A DNA stretch of 63,611 nucleotides from Polycyclovorans sp. (GCA_002706265.1 PAKU01000039.1:1-63611), one strand, 5' to 3'. Shown: positions 40,669-51,879, numbered from the stretch's first letter. Notes: generated from the letters alone by a model not told the origin. Made by a program: numbers and translations.

Positions 40669-41448
40669 TCAGTCCGGCGCGGAGGCCACCGACGACCCCG
40701 GCGGCTCGTCCGCGCGTGCGGTGAGGGGCGCCAGGCGGGCATCAAGCACTTCGCGCTCGTCAAACACGAAACAGCCCCCGTGGAAGTGCGCCTGCCCCAC
40801 GGTCTCGAAGTATTTCAGGATGCCGCCATCGAGTTGATACACGTGCGCCAGCCCGCGCTCACGCATCAGCAGCGCGGCTTTTTCACAGCGGATGCCGCCG
40901 GTGCAGTAACTGACCACGGTCACGTCCTTGAGCGCCTCGACCTGTTCAGCCAGCCGCGCCGGAAACTCGGTGAACTTGTCGATGCGCCAGTCGATGGCGC
41001 CCGCAAACGCGCCGTGATCGACCTCGAAGGCGTTGCGCGTGTCCAGCAGCGCCACCGGACGGCCTGAATCGTCCACTCCGGCATCGAGCCAGCGGGCCAG
41101 CGTGGCGGCATCGACCGCCGGCGCCCGCCCGGCTTCGGGGCGCAGCGTGGGGTGGTCCATGCGAATGATCTCGCGCTTGATCTTCACCTTGAGCCGCTGG
41201 AACGGCTGGGTGTCTGAATGGCTTTCCTTGACCTCGATGTCTGTGAATCGTGCGTCTTCGCAGAGCAGCGCCCGCCACGCGCGCACCGCACGCGCCTCGC
41301 CGGCGAGAAACAGGTTGATGCCTTCTTCGGCCAGCAGCACCGTGCCCTTGAGCCCGCGCGACGCAGCGGCCTCGTGCAGCCGTTCCCGCAACGCAGGCAG
41401 GTCGGTCAGGGTGACAAAACGGTAGGCGGCGATGTTGAGACAGGTCAC
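40669..41448 (-). CDS. trhO: tRNA uridine(34) hydroxylase TrhO (rhodanese-like)
   Basis: 259 residues, GTG start. An N-terminal acylphosphatase-like part (VLLAEEGINLFLAG, then DTQPFQRLKVKIKREI) precedes a rhodanese domain with the active cysteine in SYCTGGIRCEKA. This is the YceA/TrhO family, which makes 5-hydroxyuridine at tRNA position 34. It is shorter than E. coli YceA (350 residues) because the C-terminal extension is missing, as in many relatives. Five bases separate it from the upstream toxin gene, so it may be co-transcribed with it. Confidence 0.9.
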   Translation of the reverse strand: MTCLNIAAYRFVTLTDLPALRERLHEAAASRGLKGTVLLAEEGINLFLAGEARAVRAWRALLCEDARFTDIEVKESHSDTQPFQRLKVKIKREIIRMDHPTLRPEAGRAPAVDAATLARWLDAGVDDSGRPVALLDTRNAFEVDHGAFAGAIDWRIDKFTEFPARLAEQVEALKDVTVVSYCTGGIRCEKAALLMRERGLAHVYQLDGGILKYFETVGQAHFHGGCFVFDEREVLDARLAPLTARADEPPGSSVASAPD

Positions 41449-41453
41449 TGCGC

Positions 41454-41903
41454 TTACGGCATGTCGCTGGCGTCATCATCGTCAATCGCGCGCTGAACCT
41501 GATCGATTGTCGTCCCTTGCCCCGCAACGCTGGGTGAGATCGCGGCGAAACGACCGCTGACAGCCCCGGCATCTGCCAACTCGACGACATCCGCACCGTC
41601 CGCGAGGCGTTGTCGCGCCTTTTCGAATAAGGCTTCGAAGACCTGCCGCAGTCGTTGGTTGCTGAGGTTGCCGCAAGTCACCCAAAGCAGTTGGGGCGGG
41701 GCACCGTGGCGCGTGACCATTTCGACAAAATCGCCGTCCTTGCTGATCACAACGACTTCCGCCAAACGGACACGCCGAAAAATCACCTCGTCGGTGGCAT
41801 CACGCAAGCCCAGGTCCCGAACCGCCATGGCCGTCACTGAAAACCGTTGTGTCAGCCAGGACGCCAGCGACGGCGGGAGCTGCGCATCGATCCAGAACGT
41901 CAC
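41454..41903 (-). CDS. DUF5615 PIN-like toxin
   Basis: 149 residues, GTG start. The N-terminus FWIDAQLPPSLASWL and the stretch VISKDGDFVEMVTRHGAPPQLLWV carry the acidic residues (Asp6, Asp57, Asp59) of the PIN-like Mut7-C/DUF5615 family, putative ribonucleases. It overlaps the DUF433 gene by 4 bases (GTGA), the normal arrangement of this toxin-antitoxin type. The C-terminal about 50 residues are longer than in typical members (about 110-120). Confidence 0.85.
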   Translation of the reverse strand: MTFWIDAQLPPSLASWLTQRFSVTAMAVRDLGLRDATDEVIFRRVRLAEVVVISKDGDFVEMVTRHGAPPQLLWVTCGNLSNQRLRQVFEALFEKARQRLADGADVVELADAGAVSGRFAAISPSVAGQGTTIDQVQRAIDDDDASDMP

Positions 41904-42118
41904 GCGACCAATCGTTCGAGGTCCGCTCGGCGTGCGGCAAAGCTCAGGCAGGCGCGGATGTCCTCAACCTCAATATCTGGAAAATCCTCAAGAATCTGAG
42001 ATTCAGGCACACCACTGGCAAGCATCTGCAGCACGTCGCTGACACGAATGCGCATGCCGCGAATGCAGGGCTTGCCGCCGCATTGCGCGGGGTCCCAGGT
42101 AATTCGAACGTCATGCAT
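41900..42118 (-). CDS. DUF433 antitoxin
   Basis: 72 residues from ATG 42118, with AGGAG 7 bases upstream. Typical DUF433 sequence: DPAQCGGKPCIRGMRIRV, VSDVLQMLASG, ILEDFPDIEVEDIRACL. The family forms a winged-helix-like antitoxin for DUF5615 toxins. It is the first gene of the pair and probably autoregulates. Confidence 0.9.
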   Translation of the reverse strand: MHDVRITWDPAQCGGKPCIRGMRIRVSDVLQMLASGVPESQILEDFPDIEVEDIRACLSFAARRADLERLVA

Positions 42119-42161
42119 GGAGCTGCTCCTGATCGACTGCAACCGATTGTAGCGCCGGTGT

Positions 42162-44057
<1,896 letters not shown>

Positions 44058-44090
44058 AGGGCTGTCACTCAGGTTGAAAAGACGAGCCGA

Positions 44091-44096
44091 TATACT
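44091..44096 (+). promoter_or_regulatory. -10 element of speE
   Basis: TATACT followed by CGCGCCC, 28 bases before the speE ATG. A TTGAAA nearby (44074-44079) is only 11 bases away, too close to act as its -35. Confidence 0.45.
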
Positions 44097-44123
44097 CGCG
44101 CCCTTATTTTACGGGGTAACGTC

Positions 44124-44966
44124 ATGTCGCTTGATCAGTCTTGGGTTTCTGAAGCCGTGGACGCCACCGGCACCGCCTTTGCACTCAAGGGCGAGCGGGT
44201 CCATGAAGAACAGACGCCCTACCAGAAGATCGAAATTTTCAAAACCGAGACCTTCGGCCATCTGATGACCATCGACGGCTGCACGATGGTGTCGACGCGC
44301 GACAACTTTCTGTACCACGAGATGATGAGCCACCCGGCGCTCAACTCGCACCCCAACCCCGAAACCGTCGTCATCGTCGGCGGCGGTGACTGCGGCACCC
44401 TGCGCGAAGTGCTCAAGCACCCGGAGGTGAAGGCCGCCACCCAGGTCGAGATCGACGAGCGGGTCACGCGCCTGTCGGAACAATACTTCCCCGAACTCTG
44501 CGACAAGAACGACGACCCGCGCGCCACGCTGTTCTTTGGCGATGGCATCCAGTGGATGAAGGACGTCGCGCCGGGCTCGGTGGACGTGATCATCATCGAC
44601 TCCACTGACCCCGTCGGCCCCGCCGAGGGTCTGTTCGGCCTGAAGTTCTACCGCGACTGCATCACCGCACTGAAGCCCGACGGCATGCTGGTGCAGCAGT
44701 CTGAGTCGCCGCTGCTGCACCTGAGCCTGATTCAGGACATGCACGCGGCGATGAAGCAGGCCGGCTTTGCCGAAACCACCCTGCTGCACTTCCCGCAGGT
44801 GATCTACCCCAGCGGCTGGTGGAGCGGCTCGATCGCGCTGAAAAAAGCGGGCTCGATGGTTCAGCGCCTGGACCACGCCGAGTCGCTGGACACGCAGTAC
44901 TACAACCGCGACATGCACCGCGCGTGCTTTGCCTTGCCCAATTTCGTGAAAAAGGCGCTCGGCTGA
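44124..44966 (+). CDS. speE: Spermidine synthase
   Basis: Transfers aminopropyl from decarboxylated S-adenosylmethionine to putrescine. 280 residues. Motifs: DGCTMVSTRDNFLYHEMMSH, the cofactor-binding GGGDCGTLREVL, VEIDERV, and the catalytic Asp in DVIIIDSTDPVGPAEGLF. ATG 44124 has GGGG upstream. Divergent from speA. It converges with fliK across a GC-rich hairpin. Confidence 0.97.
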   Translation: MSLDQSWVSEAVDATGTAFALKGERVHEEQTPYQKIEIFKTETFGHLMTIDGCTMVSTRDNFLYHEMMSHPALNSHPNPETVVIVGGGDCGTLREVLKHPEVKAATQVEIDERVTRLSEQYFPELCDKNDDPRATLFFGDGIQWMKDVAPGSVDVIIIDSTDPVGPAEGLFGLKFYRDCITALKPDGMLVQQSESPLLHLSLIQDMHAAMKQAGFAETTLLHFPQVIYPSGWWSGSIALKKAGSMVQRLDHAESLDTQYYNRDMHRACFALPNFVKKALG

Positions 44967-45007
44967 TCCGGACGCAGCGCGTCAACGCGCGGGCGCACCT
45001 GAAGGAC

Positions 45008-45029
45008 GGGGGCGGGACATCACGCCCCC
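45008..45029. terminator. GC-rich hairpin between speE and fliK
   Basis: GGGGGCG, 8-base loop, CGCCCCC in the 67-base convergent gap. No T-run on either side, so a possible rather than proven bidirectional terminator. Confidence 0.4.
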
Positions 45030-45033
45030 CGAC

Positions 45034-46518
45034 TCAGGCGTAGCGGTCGAGCAGCCCCTGCCTGGCGCCGGCCTGCGGCGCGACCCGGCTCAGATCAGCG
45101 GCGGCTTCACGCGCCGGGCGGGCCACGCGCCGGGCCGGGGCGTCATCCCGGCCTTGCGACGACGACTGCCCCACATCGGCGCCCATCAGCTGCAACCCTT
45201 TCGCCGCCAGCGCGTTGCTCAACTCGGGCAAGGCTTGCGCAAGCAGCATGCGCGCCTGTGCATCGCCACTGACCAGACTCACGGCGACCTGCTGGTCGCG
45301 CACCGCCAGGTGCACGTCCACCGTGCCCAGGCGCGGCGGGTCGAGGCGCAGCTTCATCTGCCAGACCTCGTCCTCCACCATGGTTTCGATCTGCTCGGCC
45401 AGTGCCGCCGCAGCGTCGGCGATCGGCAGCGGCGGCAGGGCCGGCGCCGCAGCGGGGGCGGCGGATGTCGCCGGGCCGGTCGCCATCGCAGTGCCGGCAC
45501 CCGCGGTGATCGCCGTTGTCGGTGACCCGTTCGCGGTGCCGGCGTCGGCGCTCAGTGCCGGCGCCTGCCCCCCCGCCATCTCCAGCCGCGCGAGCGGCGG
45601 CTCACCACCCGCGGCCGCGGCCTCGGCCACAGCCACAGCGGCGGATTGGGCGGCAGGCCGATCCGCTTCAGCCGCCGCACTCTGCGACAGATCATCGGTG
45701 TGCACGGCGGCGGCGGGCACCAGGCTTGCACCCGCGATGGACGCTGGTGTGTCCGGCACATCAGGCGCGTTGGCGGGTGCCGCATCCTCGGGGTCGATGG
45801 ACGGACCGAGCATCGGTGAATCGACCTCGGGGCCCGCACCATTCACGGCGTCAGCGGGCGTCGGCATGACCGACGCCGAGGCCGTGTGCGCGATGACGGC
45901 CCGCCCCTTGGCTGGCCCGGCGGCCCGCGCCGCGTCGGCGGAATCGGTCGACGGCACCGTGACGCTTTGCGCGGTCGCGTCGCGTGCGCCGGCGGCCAGG
46001 GTGACGGGCTCCGTCCCAGCGACCACTGCAGGGTCGGCCTCAGTGCCCAGCGCGGTGCCCGCAGCCCTCGGGGGTTCCGCAGGCGTCGGCGCAACCGGGT
46101 TCAGGGTCGGGGCCGCACCGGCATTGACCGCGCGCCCATCCAAAGGCTCGGCATCTGGCGTGGCAGCCGTGGGCTCATCGGCGTGCGGCAGCGCGGCGCC
46201 GGCGGGCTGGGTCGGCGCCGTCTGTGGCTCGGCGCGCGCCTGCAAGGACGCGAGCGCCGTGGCGCCGTCGAAGGCAATCGATGCCTCGGCGTCCTGCGCG
46301 GGTTCGGGGTCAGACTCGGTGCCCGCCGTGGCCGTCGCGGGCAGCGCGGACGCGGGCGCGGGCTGCAGCGACCGTGTGTGCGCGTCACCTGCGGCGCTTG
46401 CGCCTTCGTGCTGGGCCGAGAGCGCACCCGCGAAGCCGCCCTTGTGCGACGCGACATCGCCGCGGGCTCCGCTCAAAGCGGGCGCGGCAGGCGCGGACGC
46501 GGGCGAGACGGCCATCAT
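45034..46518 (-). CDS. fliK: Flagellar hook-length control protein FliK
   Basis: 494 residues. The first about 370 are low-complexity Ala/Pro/Thr-rich, as usual for the molecular-ruler part. The C-terminal about 100 residues form the Flg_hook domain with QMKLRLDPPRLGTVDVHLAV, ARMLLAQALPELSNALAAKGL. FliK is exported and switches the export apparatus from hook to filament substrates. It overlaps fliJ by 4 bases (ATGA). Last gene of this flagellar run: fliL/M/N are not next to it. Confidence 0.9.
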   Translation of the reverse strand: MMAVSPASAPAAPALSGARGDVASHKGGFAGALSAQHEGASAAGDAHTRSLQPAPASALPATATAGTESDPEPAQDAEASIAFDGATALASLQARAEPQTAPTQPAGAALPHADEPTAATPDAEPLDGRAVNAGAAPTLNPVAPTPAEPPRAAGTALGTEADPAVVAGTEPVTLAAGARDATAQSVTVPSTDSADAARAAGPAKGRAVIAHTASASVMPTPADAVNGAGPEVDSPMLGPSIDPEDAAPANAPDVPDTPASIAGASLVPAAAVHTDDLSQSAAAEADRPAAQSAAVAVAEAAAAGGEPPLARLEMAGGQAPALSADAGTANGSPTTAITAGAGTAMATGPATSAAPAAAPALPPLPIADAAAALAEQIETMVEDEVWQMKLRLDPPRLGTVDVHLAVRDQQVAVSLVSGDAQARMLLAQALPELSNALAAKGLQLMGADVGQSSSQGRDDAPARRVARPAREAAADLSRVAPQAGARQGLLDRYA

Positions 46519-46952
46519 CCGCCCGCCGCCCAGGCGACAACGGTGCCGAGGCTGCGGTCATCGTCGCTCGCCTGCTGCCGCCGATCACGATCATGCTGCA
46601 GCTGTTGGCGCTGGCGCTCGGCGGCGCGCGACAGGCTCTGGGCCTGGGTGTGCGCCCGTTGAAAATCGAGTTGCGCCTGCAGGGCCTGGCGCTCTGCCCG
46701 CGCAATGCGCTGCTGCTGCTGTTGGCGGGCGGCGCTCAAGCGCTCGGCAAAGGCGCGGCGGGCCTGAATCTGCCAGACGCTCTGCGCCAGCGGCCGGGCG
46801 TCGTACTCCTCGGCGTAGCGCTGCAGTTCGGACAGTTGTCCCTGCGCCACCTGCACGCCCTTGCGGGCGGTGACCAGGCTGGCGGCCGCGCGATCGCGCG
46901 CACGCTGCTGAAGGTCGGCGATGCGTTGCAGGCGGGGCGTGGCAGGTGTCAT
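46515..46952 (-). CDS. fliJ: Flagellar export chaperone FliJ
   Basis: 145 residues, almost entirely a coiled-coil rich in Arg, Gln and Ala (LQRIADLQQRARDRAA, EYDARPLAQSVWQIQARRAF). FliJ sits in the centre of the FliI hexamer and promotes export. Assignment rests on size, coiled-coil and its place between fliI and fliK, with 4-base overlaps on both sides. Confidence 0.88.
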   Translation of the reverse strand: MTPATPRLQRIADLQQRARDRAAASLVTARKGVQVAQGQLSELQRYAEEYDARPLAQSVWQIQARRAFAERLSAARQQQQQRIARAERQALQAQLDFQRAHTQAQSLSRAAERQRQQLQHDRDRRQQASDDDRSLGTVVAWAAGG

Positions 46953-48280
46953 GGCAGGGTTCCGGTCAGTTCGGCAAGGGCGCGGCGGGCATCGGTCAAG
47001 GGTGCCGCCTGCTCGACCGCCTGGGACAGAAATCGCTCGATCTTGGCCTGATGCAGCAAGGCTTCATCGGTGTCGGCATCGGCGCCGCTCTGGTAGGCGC
47101 CCACGGCGATCAAGTCCCGGTTGCGACTCAGCGCGCCCAGCCATCGGCGCAGCTGGGTTGCGGCCTTGCGCTGGGCGCCGTCGGCCAAGTGGGTGAACAG
47201 GCGACTCACGCTGGCCTCGACATCGATGGCCGGAAACCGGCCCTGTTCGGCAATGCGCCGCGACAACACGATGTGACCATCGAGAATGGCGCGGGCGCTG
47301 TCGGCCACCGGGTCTTGCAGGTCGTCGCCCTCGGTCAGCACGGTGTAGATGCCGGTGATGCTGCCGCCGCGCTGCAAGGCGCCGGCACGCTCGACCAACT
47401 GCGGAATGCGGGCAAACACCGACGGCGGATAGCCTCGGGTGGCGGGTGGCTCGCCCACCGCCAGCCCGATCTCGCGGGCGGCCTGGGCATAGCGGGTGAG
47501 CGAGTCCATGAGCAGCAGCACATGGCAGCCCTGATCGCGGAAATACTCGGCCACCGCCGTCGCCAGGCGCGCGCCGTTGAGCCGGGCCAGCGGGCTGGCG
47601 TCGGCCGGTGCGGCAATCACGCAGGCATGCGCCAGACCATCGGCGCCCAGGGTGTCGAAAACGAAATCGCGCACTTCGCGGCCGCGCTCGCCGATCAGCC
47701 CCACCACGGTCACGTCGGCCGTGGTGTGGCGCGTCATCATGCCCAGCAAGGTCGATTTGCCGACGCCGGAGCCGGCAAACAGGCCGACGCGCTGGCCGCG
47801 CCCGAGGGTGAGCATGGCGTTGATCGCCCGCACGCCGACATCCATGGGAGTGTCGATGGCGGCGCGCTGCAGCGGATTGATGGGCGGCGCCGACAGCCGC
47901 AAGGGCAATTCACCCTTGGGCGGCGGCTTGCCGTCCAGCGGCAGGCCATCGGCGCCCATCACCCGGCCCAGCCAGTCGGCCCCGATGCGCGGCTCGCCGG
48001 TGAGGCGGCGCGCCGCCACCCGAGCGGCGGGCGCCAGACCGGTCAGGGGCCCGGCGGGCATGAGAAAGGTGCGGTCATCGGCAAACCCGACGACCTCGGC
48101 CGGCACCCAGCAATCGGGTGCGGTTTCGATGGCGCAGGCGCTTTCCAGCGGCAGGCTGAGGCCCCTTGCCTGCAGGGCCAGTCCCACCATCTGGTCGAGA
48201 CGCCCGGTGCGCAGCAGCGGCGCCTGATCGGGCGCCTGCGTGGCGCGCTCGCTGAACCGTTCGGCCAGGGTGGCGCTCAT
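46949..48280 (-). CDS. fliI: Flagellum-specific export ATPase FliI
   Basis: 443 residues from ATG 48280, which overlaps the fliH stop (ATGA). An F1-beta-like ATPase: Walker A GSGVGKST at about 170-178, GLIGERGREVRDF, Walker B LLLMDSLTRYAQAAREI, and the family block GEPPATRGYPPSVFARIPQLVERAG. It energises substrate unloading at the flagellar type III export gate. A longer frame extends upstream inside fliH but has no FliI similarity. Confidence 0.97.
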   Translation of the reverse strand: MSATLAERFSERATQAPDQAPLLRTGRLDQMVGLALQARGLSLPLESACAIETAPDCWVPAEVVGFADDRTFLMPAGPLTGLAPAARVAARRLTGEPRIGADWLGRVMGADGLPLDGKPPPKGELPLRLSAPPINPLQRAAIDTPMDVGVRAINAMLTLGRGQRVGLFAGSGVGKSTLLGMMTRHTTADVTVVGLIGERGREVRDFVFDTLGADGLAHACVIAAPADASPLARLNGARLATAVAEYFRDQGCHVLLLMDSLTRYAQAAREIGLAVGEPPATRGYPPSVFARIPQLVERAGALQRGGSITGIYTVLTEGDDLQDPVADSARAILDGHIVLSRRIAEQGRFPAIDVEASVSRLFTHLADGAQRKAATQLRRWLGALSRNRDLIAVGAYQSGADADTDEALLHQAKIERFLSQAVEQAAPLTDARRALAELTGTLP

Positions 48281-48885
48281 GCGCGGCCCTGCCAGTCGGC
48301 AACCCACTGCGCGAGTCGCGTGCTCAGACGCGCGTCGATCGACAGCGGCTGGCTGTCGACGCAGACATCGGCGGCGCCCAGCGCCGGGTCGGCTTCGATG
48401 CGCCAGCCTGCGGGCTGCTCGACCAGTGCCGACAGGGCGGCGGCGGCGGCCGGCGCGACCCTGAGCGTGACCGGCGTGCGCGACTCGCCCAGCGCCGCCA
48501 GGGCCTTTTCGGCCAGGGGCTTGAGGGCGGCGGGGTCCAGCGCCAGCGCCTGCTCGGTGAGCGTGCGCGCCAGCGCCACGGTGAGCTGGCAAAGCGTGTC
48601 GGTGAGCTGTGCGCGGTCGGCGGCAAGCGGCTCATCGAGCGCGGCAATCAGCAGGCGCAGATGGTCAATCTTGGGCTCGGCCGCCTTGCGCGCGGCCGCC
48701 TCACCTTCTTTGCGGCCGCGCTGATAACCCTCGTCCCAGGCGGCCTGCTCCAGGGCTTCAAGGTGCGCGGCGGTGGGGGGCGGCTTGCGGGCCGCACGCG
48801 GGTCGGGACGGTCGAGCTGCGGCGCCTGCCAGTGGTGGACCTGCTCGGCGCCGTCGGTGCCGAAGGGCGTTGCGGGCTCACTCAC
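48277..48885 (-). CDS. fliH: Flagellar assembly protein FliH
   Basis: 202 residues, GTG start overlapping the fliG stop (GTGA). Family features: an N-terminal segment with Trp residues (VHHWQAPQLD), the AAWDEGYQRGRKEGEAAARK stretch (GxxxG helix), and a C-terminal V-ATPase-E-like domain. FliH is the FliI regulator that links it to the C-ring. Confidence 0.92.
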   Translation of the reverse strand: MSEPATPFGTDGAEQVHHWQAPQLDRPDPRAARKPPPTAAHLEALEQAAWDEGYQRGRKEGEAAARKAAEPKIDHLRLLIAALDEPLAADRAQLTDTLCQLTVALARTLTEQALALDPAALKPLAEKALAALGESRTPVTLRVAPAAAAALSALVEQPAGWRIEADPALGAADVCVDSQPLSIDARLSTRLAQWVADWQGRA

Positions 48886-49904
48886 ACGAAGTCCTCGCGG
48901 TTGCTGCCCAACTGAATCTCACCTTCGTCGCCCAGCTTGCGGGCGATGCCCAGAATCTCCTTCTGGGCCGACTCCACGTCGGCCACCCGCACCGGGCCGC
49001 GGGCGTCCATGTCTTCACGCAGCATGTCGGCGGCACGCTTCGACAGGTTGCCCAGAATCTTGTCGCGCACCCGCGGGTCGGCCCCTTTCAGCGCCAGACC
49101 CAGCTTGTCGGTGGCCACGTCGCGCAGCAGCCGCTGGATGTTGCGGTCGTCCAGCTCGCCCAGGTTGTCGAAGACGAACATCAGGTCCTGGATGCGGGTG
49201 CCGAGGTTGTCGTCCACATCGCGGATGCGCGACATCAACGCCGCTTCGGCGCCCGAATCCATGAGGTTGAGAATGTTGGCCGCGACCTTCACGCCGCCCA
49301 CGCTGGACGACTTGAGGTTCTGGTTGCCGGCAAACTGCCGCTCGAGAATGTCGTCCAGCTCGTGCAGCGCGTGCGGCGGAATGCCCTCCAGCGTGGCGAT
49401 GCGCATCACCACGTCGGCGCGCGACCGTTCGGGCAATGCTTCGAGCACCGCGGCGGCCTGGTCGGCATCGAGGTGCGAGAGCACGATGGCGATGATCTGC
49501 GGGTGCTCGTTGCGCACCAGATCGGCGATGGAGCGGGGTTCCATCCACTTCAGCGCCTCCAGACCCTTGGTGTTGCGGCCCAGCAGAATGCGGTCGATCA
49601 GGCCCGAGGCCTTGTCCTCACCCAGCGCGCCGACCAACACCTTGCGCACGTAGTCATCGGCGCCCACGCCCAGCGAGGTCTGGTCGCCCAGTTCGTTGAT
49701 GAAGCGGTCGATGACCTGATTGGCCTGCGGTGCCGACACACTGCCCAGACTGGCCATGGCCTGGCCGAGTTTCTGCACCTCTTTGGCGCCGATGTGCTTG
49801 AGCACGTCGGAGGCTTCCTTCTCGCCCAGCGACAGCAGAAAGATGGCGGCGCGTTGCAGGCCGGTCATCTCCGCCGGCGGCGGTGCGGTGATGGCGTCAG
49901 GCAT
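48882..49904 (-). CDS. fliG: Flagellar motor switch protein FliG
   Basis: 340 residues. N-terminal LTGLQRAAIFLLSLGE-type segment that binds FliF, the middle-domain EHPQIIAIVLSHLD with the FliM-binding EHPQ motif, and the C-terminal torque domain with charged residues in SRIRDVDDNLGTRIQDLMFVFDN. Its ATG lies 8 bases inside the end of fliF. All three domains are complete. Confidence 0.97.
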   Translation of the reverse strand: MPDAITAPPPAEMTGLQRAAIFLLSLGEKEASDVLKHIGAKEVQKLGQAMASLGSVSAPQANQVIDRFINELGDQTSLGVGADDYVRKVLVGALGEDKASGLIDRILLGRNTKGLEALKWMEPRSIADLVRNEHPQIIAIVLSHLDADQAAAVLEALPERSRADVVMRIATLEGIPPHALHELDDILERQFAGNQNLKSSSVGGVKVAANILNLMDSGAEAALMSRIRDVDDNLGTRIQDLMFVFDNLGELDDRNIQRLLRDVATDKLGLALKGADPRVRDKILGNLSKRAADMLREDMDARGPVRVADVESAQKEILGIARKLGDEGEIQLGSNREDFV

Positions 49905-51519
49905 CGGTTCCCACCCACGATTTGACCACTTGGGCGACGCGCTTGGCGTCTTCGTTCACGGCCTGGCGCGCCAGCAGCAGCTTGTCGTCCAGCGACAGGC
50001 CAGGTCGCTCCAGGGCCGTCAGCGCGGCATTGCGCGGCGGCGTTTCTCCCTCATCGGCAGCATCGCCCGGCAAGGCCATGGCGGGCGGCCCCTCGGCGGC
50101 GCGCGGTGCGCTGAGGTTCTTCAGCAGGGGGCGAATCAGCAGCCAGGCGATCAGCGCCAGGGCCAGAACGCCCAGGCCCTCACGGGCGCTGCGGTACACC
50201 CAGGCGGCCTGCCACCAGGGCGCGGGCGGCGGCGGTTCGATGACCGGGGCGGCCTGCATCGCGCCCTGGCGCACGGTGACCCGGTCACCGCGCGCTTCTG
50301 AAAAGCCCACCGCGTCACGCACCAGGGCCTCGACATCGGCCAGGGTCTCGGCGCTCCACGCCGGCGTTGCGGGCGGGACGCCGTCCTCGACCGGGGCGCT
50401 CGGCGGGGGGCGATCGAGCAGGACCGCCACGGTGACGCGCGCCACCCGGTTGCCCCGGGTGCGGGTGTAGTGGACTTCGCGCGACACATCGAAGCTGCGC
50501 CGCTCGGCGGTGGTGACCGACGCGACCGGGGCTGCCGGTTCAGGCGCCAGGCCGCCGGCTTCCGGGGGCTGGTTGGCGGCCGCGCCGGGCACGCCGGCAG
50601 GTGCCGCGGCGGTGCCGGCGGCGGCGCCGGTCTCGCGGGTGATCTGCTCTTCGCGCATCACCGGGTTGGGGTCGACCACTTCGCTGGCCTGCTCGGCCTC
50701 GGTGGGGTCGAGTTCGACCATGACCTGCACTTCGGCGCGCCCCACCAGCGGCGCGATGAGTTGCTGCACGCGCGCCACCAGCATCGATTCCATGCGCCGG
50801 GCGAGTTCAAAATGCCGCTCCATGGCGGCGCCTTCGGTGTTCAGCTGCGACAGCACCGCGCCACGGGCGTCGACCACGGTGACGTCTTCGGTCTGCAGTT
50901 CGGGGATGCTGGCCGCCACCAGATGGGCAATGGCCTCGGCCTGCCCCTGGTCGAGCCGGGCGCCCGGCAACAGGTCGAGCACCACCGAGGCGGTGACCCG
51001 CGCGCGGTCGCGGATGAAGGCGCTCTGCTTGGGCATGGCCAGGTGCACGCGGGCATTGGCGACCGGCTGCAGGGCACTGATGGTGCGGGCCAGTTCCTGC
51101 TCCAGCGCGTGCTGGTAGCGGGCGCCTTCCATGAAGCTGCTGACGCCGAAGCCTTGCGGTTCGCCCAGCATGTCCATGCCGGTGCTTTGCGGGGTGACGC
51201 CGCTGCGTGCGAGGTGCATGCGGGCGTCGTTGGCGCTGGCCGCCGGCACCTGGATCACGCCGGGGCCGGGGCCGATCTGCACCGCGAATCCGGCGCCGCG
51301 CAGGCTGTCGGCCACTGCGGCGGCATCGCGGTCGTTGAGCTGGGTGAACAAGGCCGTCTGCGCTGCGGGACGCGACCAGAGCACCACGGTCACACCGGCG
51401 GCCACCGCCAGGGCGACACCGATCAGCAGCAGCAGGGGCTTGCTGCGGTCCAGCCAGGTGTCGACCGCGAGGGTCGGGCTGGGTTTGGGGAGAGAACGCG
51501 TGAGCGCTAGATCGGCCAT
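49897..51519 (-). CDS. fliF: Flagellar MS-ring protein FliF
   Basis: 540 residues. Transmembrane helix 1 at about 29-50 (LLLLIGVALAVAAGVTVVLW), ring-building motifs in the periplasmic part (YQHALEQELARTISAL, ARVHLAMP), a variable Ala/Pro-rich loop, a second helix at about 437-455 and a C-terminal FliG-binding tail ending in RVAQVVKSWV. It forms the base on which the motor is built. It starts 18 bases after fliE. Confidence 0.96.
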   Translation of the reverse strand: MADLALTRSLPKPSPTLAVDTWLDRSKPLLLLIGVALAVAAGVTVVLWSRPAAQTALFTQLNDRDAAAVADSLRGAGFAVQIGPGPGVIQVPAASANDARMHLARSGVTPQSTGMDMLGEPQGFGVSSFMEGARYQHALEQELARTISALQPVANARVHLAMPKQSAFIRDRARVTASVVLDLLPGARLDQGQAEAIAHLVAASIPELQTEDVTVVDARGAVLSQLNTEGAAMERHFELARRMESMLVARVQQLIAPLVGRAEVQVMVELDPTEAEQASEVVDPNPVMREEQITRETGAAAGTAAAPAGVPGAAANQPPEAGGLAPEPAAPVASVTTAERRSFDVSREVHYTRTRGNRVARVTVAVLLDRPPPSAPVEDGVPPATPAWSAETLADVEALVRDAVGFSEARGDRVTVRQGAMQAAPVIEPPPPAPWWQAAWVYRSAREGLGVLALALIAWLLIRPLLKNLSAPRAAEGPPAMALPGDAADEGETPPRNAALTALERPGLSLDDKLLLARQAVNEDAKRVAQVVKSWVGTDA

Positions 51520-51537
51520 GGCGGATAGCTCTGACGG

Positions 51538-51879
51538 TTAGATCGGCATGTTCATGACGTCCTGGTAGGCCTGCACGACACGGTTTCTGACCTCAACCGT
51601 GGCGCGAAAGGCCACCTGGGACTTCTGCATTGCGACCATGGTCGAGGCGAGATCGCCGCGACCCAGTTCGAATTCCTGCGCCATCGAGGCGGCGGTCATC
51701 TGTTTGTCGTTGACGCCTTTGAGCGCCTCACCCAGACGTTCGGCAAACGCCGATTCCTTGACTCCCTGCGGGCCTGCGGGGGCCGATGCGGCCTGCAGGT
51801 TCGGCAAGGCCGAGCGGCTGCGAATCTCCCGCATCTGCGCCAGTAGCGACTGGATGCCGTCATTGCCCACAGGTGTCAC
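51538..51879 (-). CDS. fliE: Flagellar hook-basal body protein FliE
   Basis: 113 residues from GTG 51879, chosen because GAGGAGG lies 6 bases upstream and the length fits FliE (about 100-115). The C-terminal block MVAMQKSQVAFRATVEVRNRVVQAYQDVMNMPI is the family signature. FliE joins the MS ring to the rod. The reading frame continues upstream, but that would run across the ribosome site. First structural gene of the operon. Confidence 0.93.
   Translation of the reverse strand: MTPVGNDGIQSLLAQMREIRSRSALPNLQAASAPAGPQGVKESAFAERLGEALKGVNDKQMTAASMAQEFELGRGDLASTMVAMQKSQVAFRATVEVRNRVVQAYQDVMNMPI

Noticed and set aside
44074..44079. TTGAAA as a -35 for speE
   Set aside because: Only 11 bases from the TATACT -10, too short for a sigma-70 promoter.
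45215..46873. 552-codon plus-strand frame opposite fliK/fliJ
   Set aside because: Ala/Ser-rich mirror of the Ala-rich FliK; no domain, and it crosses two real overlapping genes.
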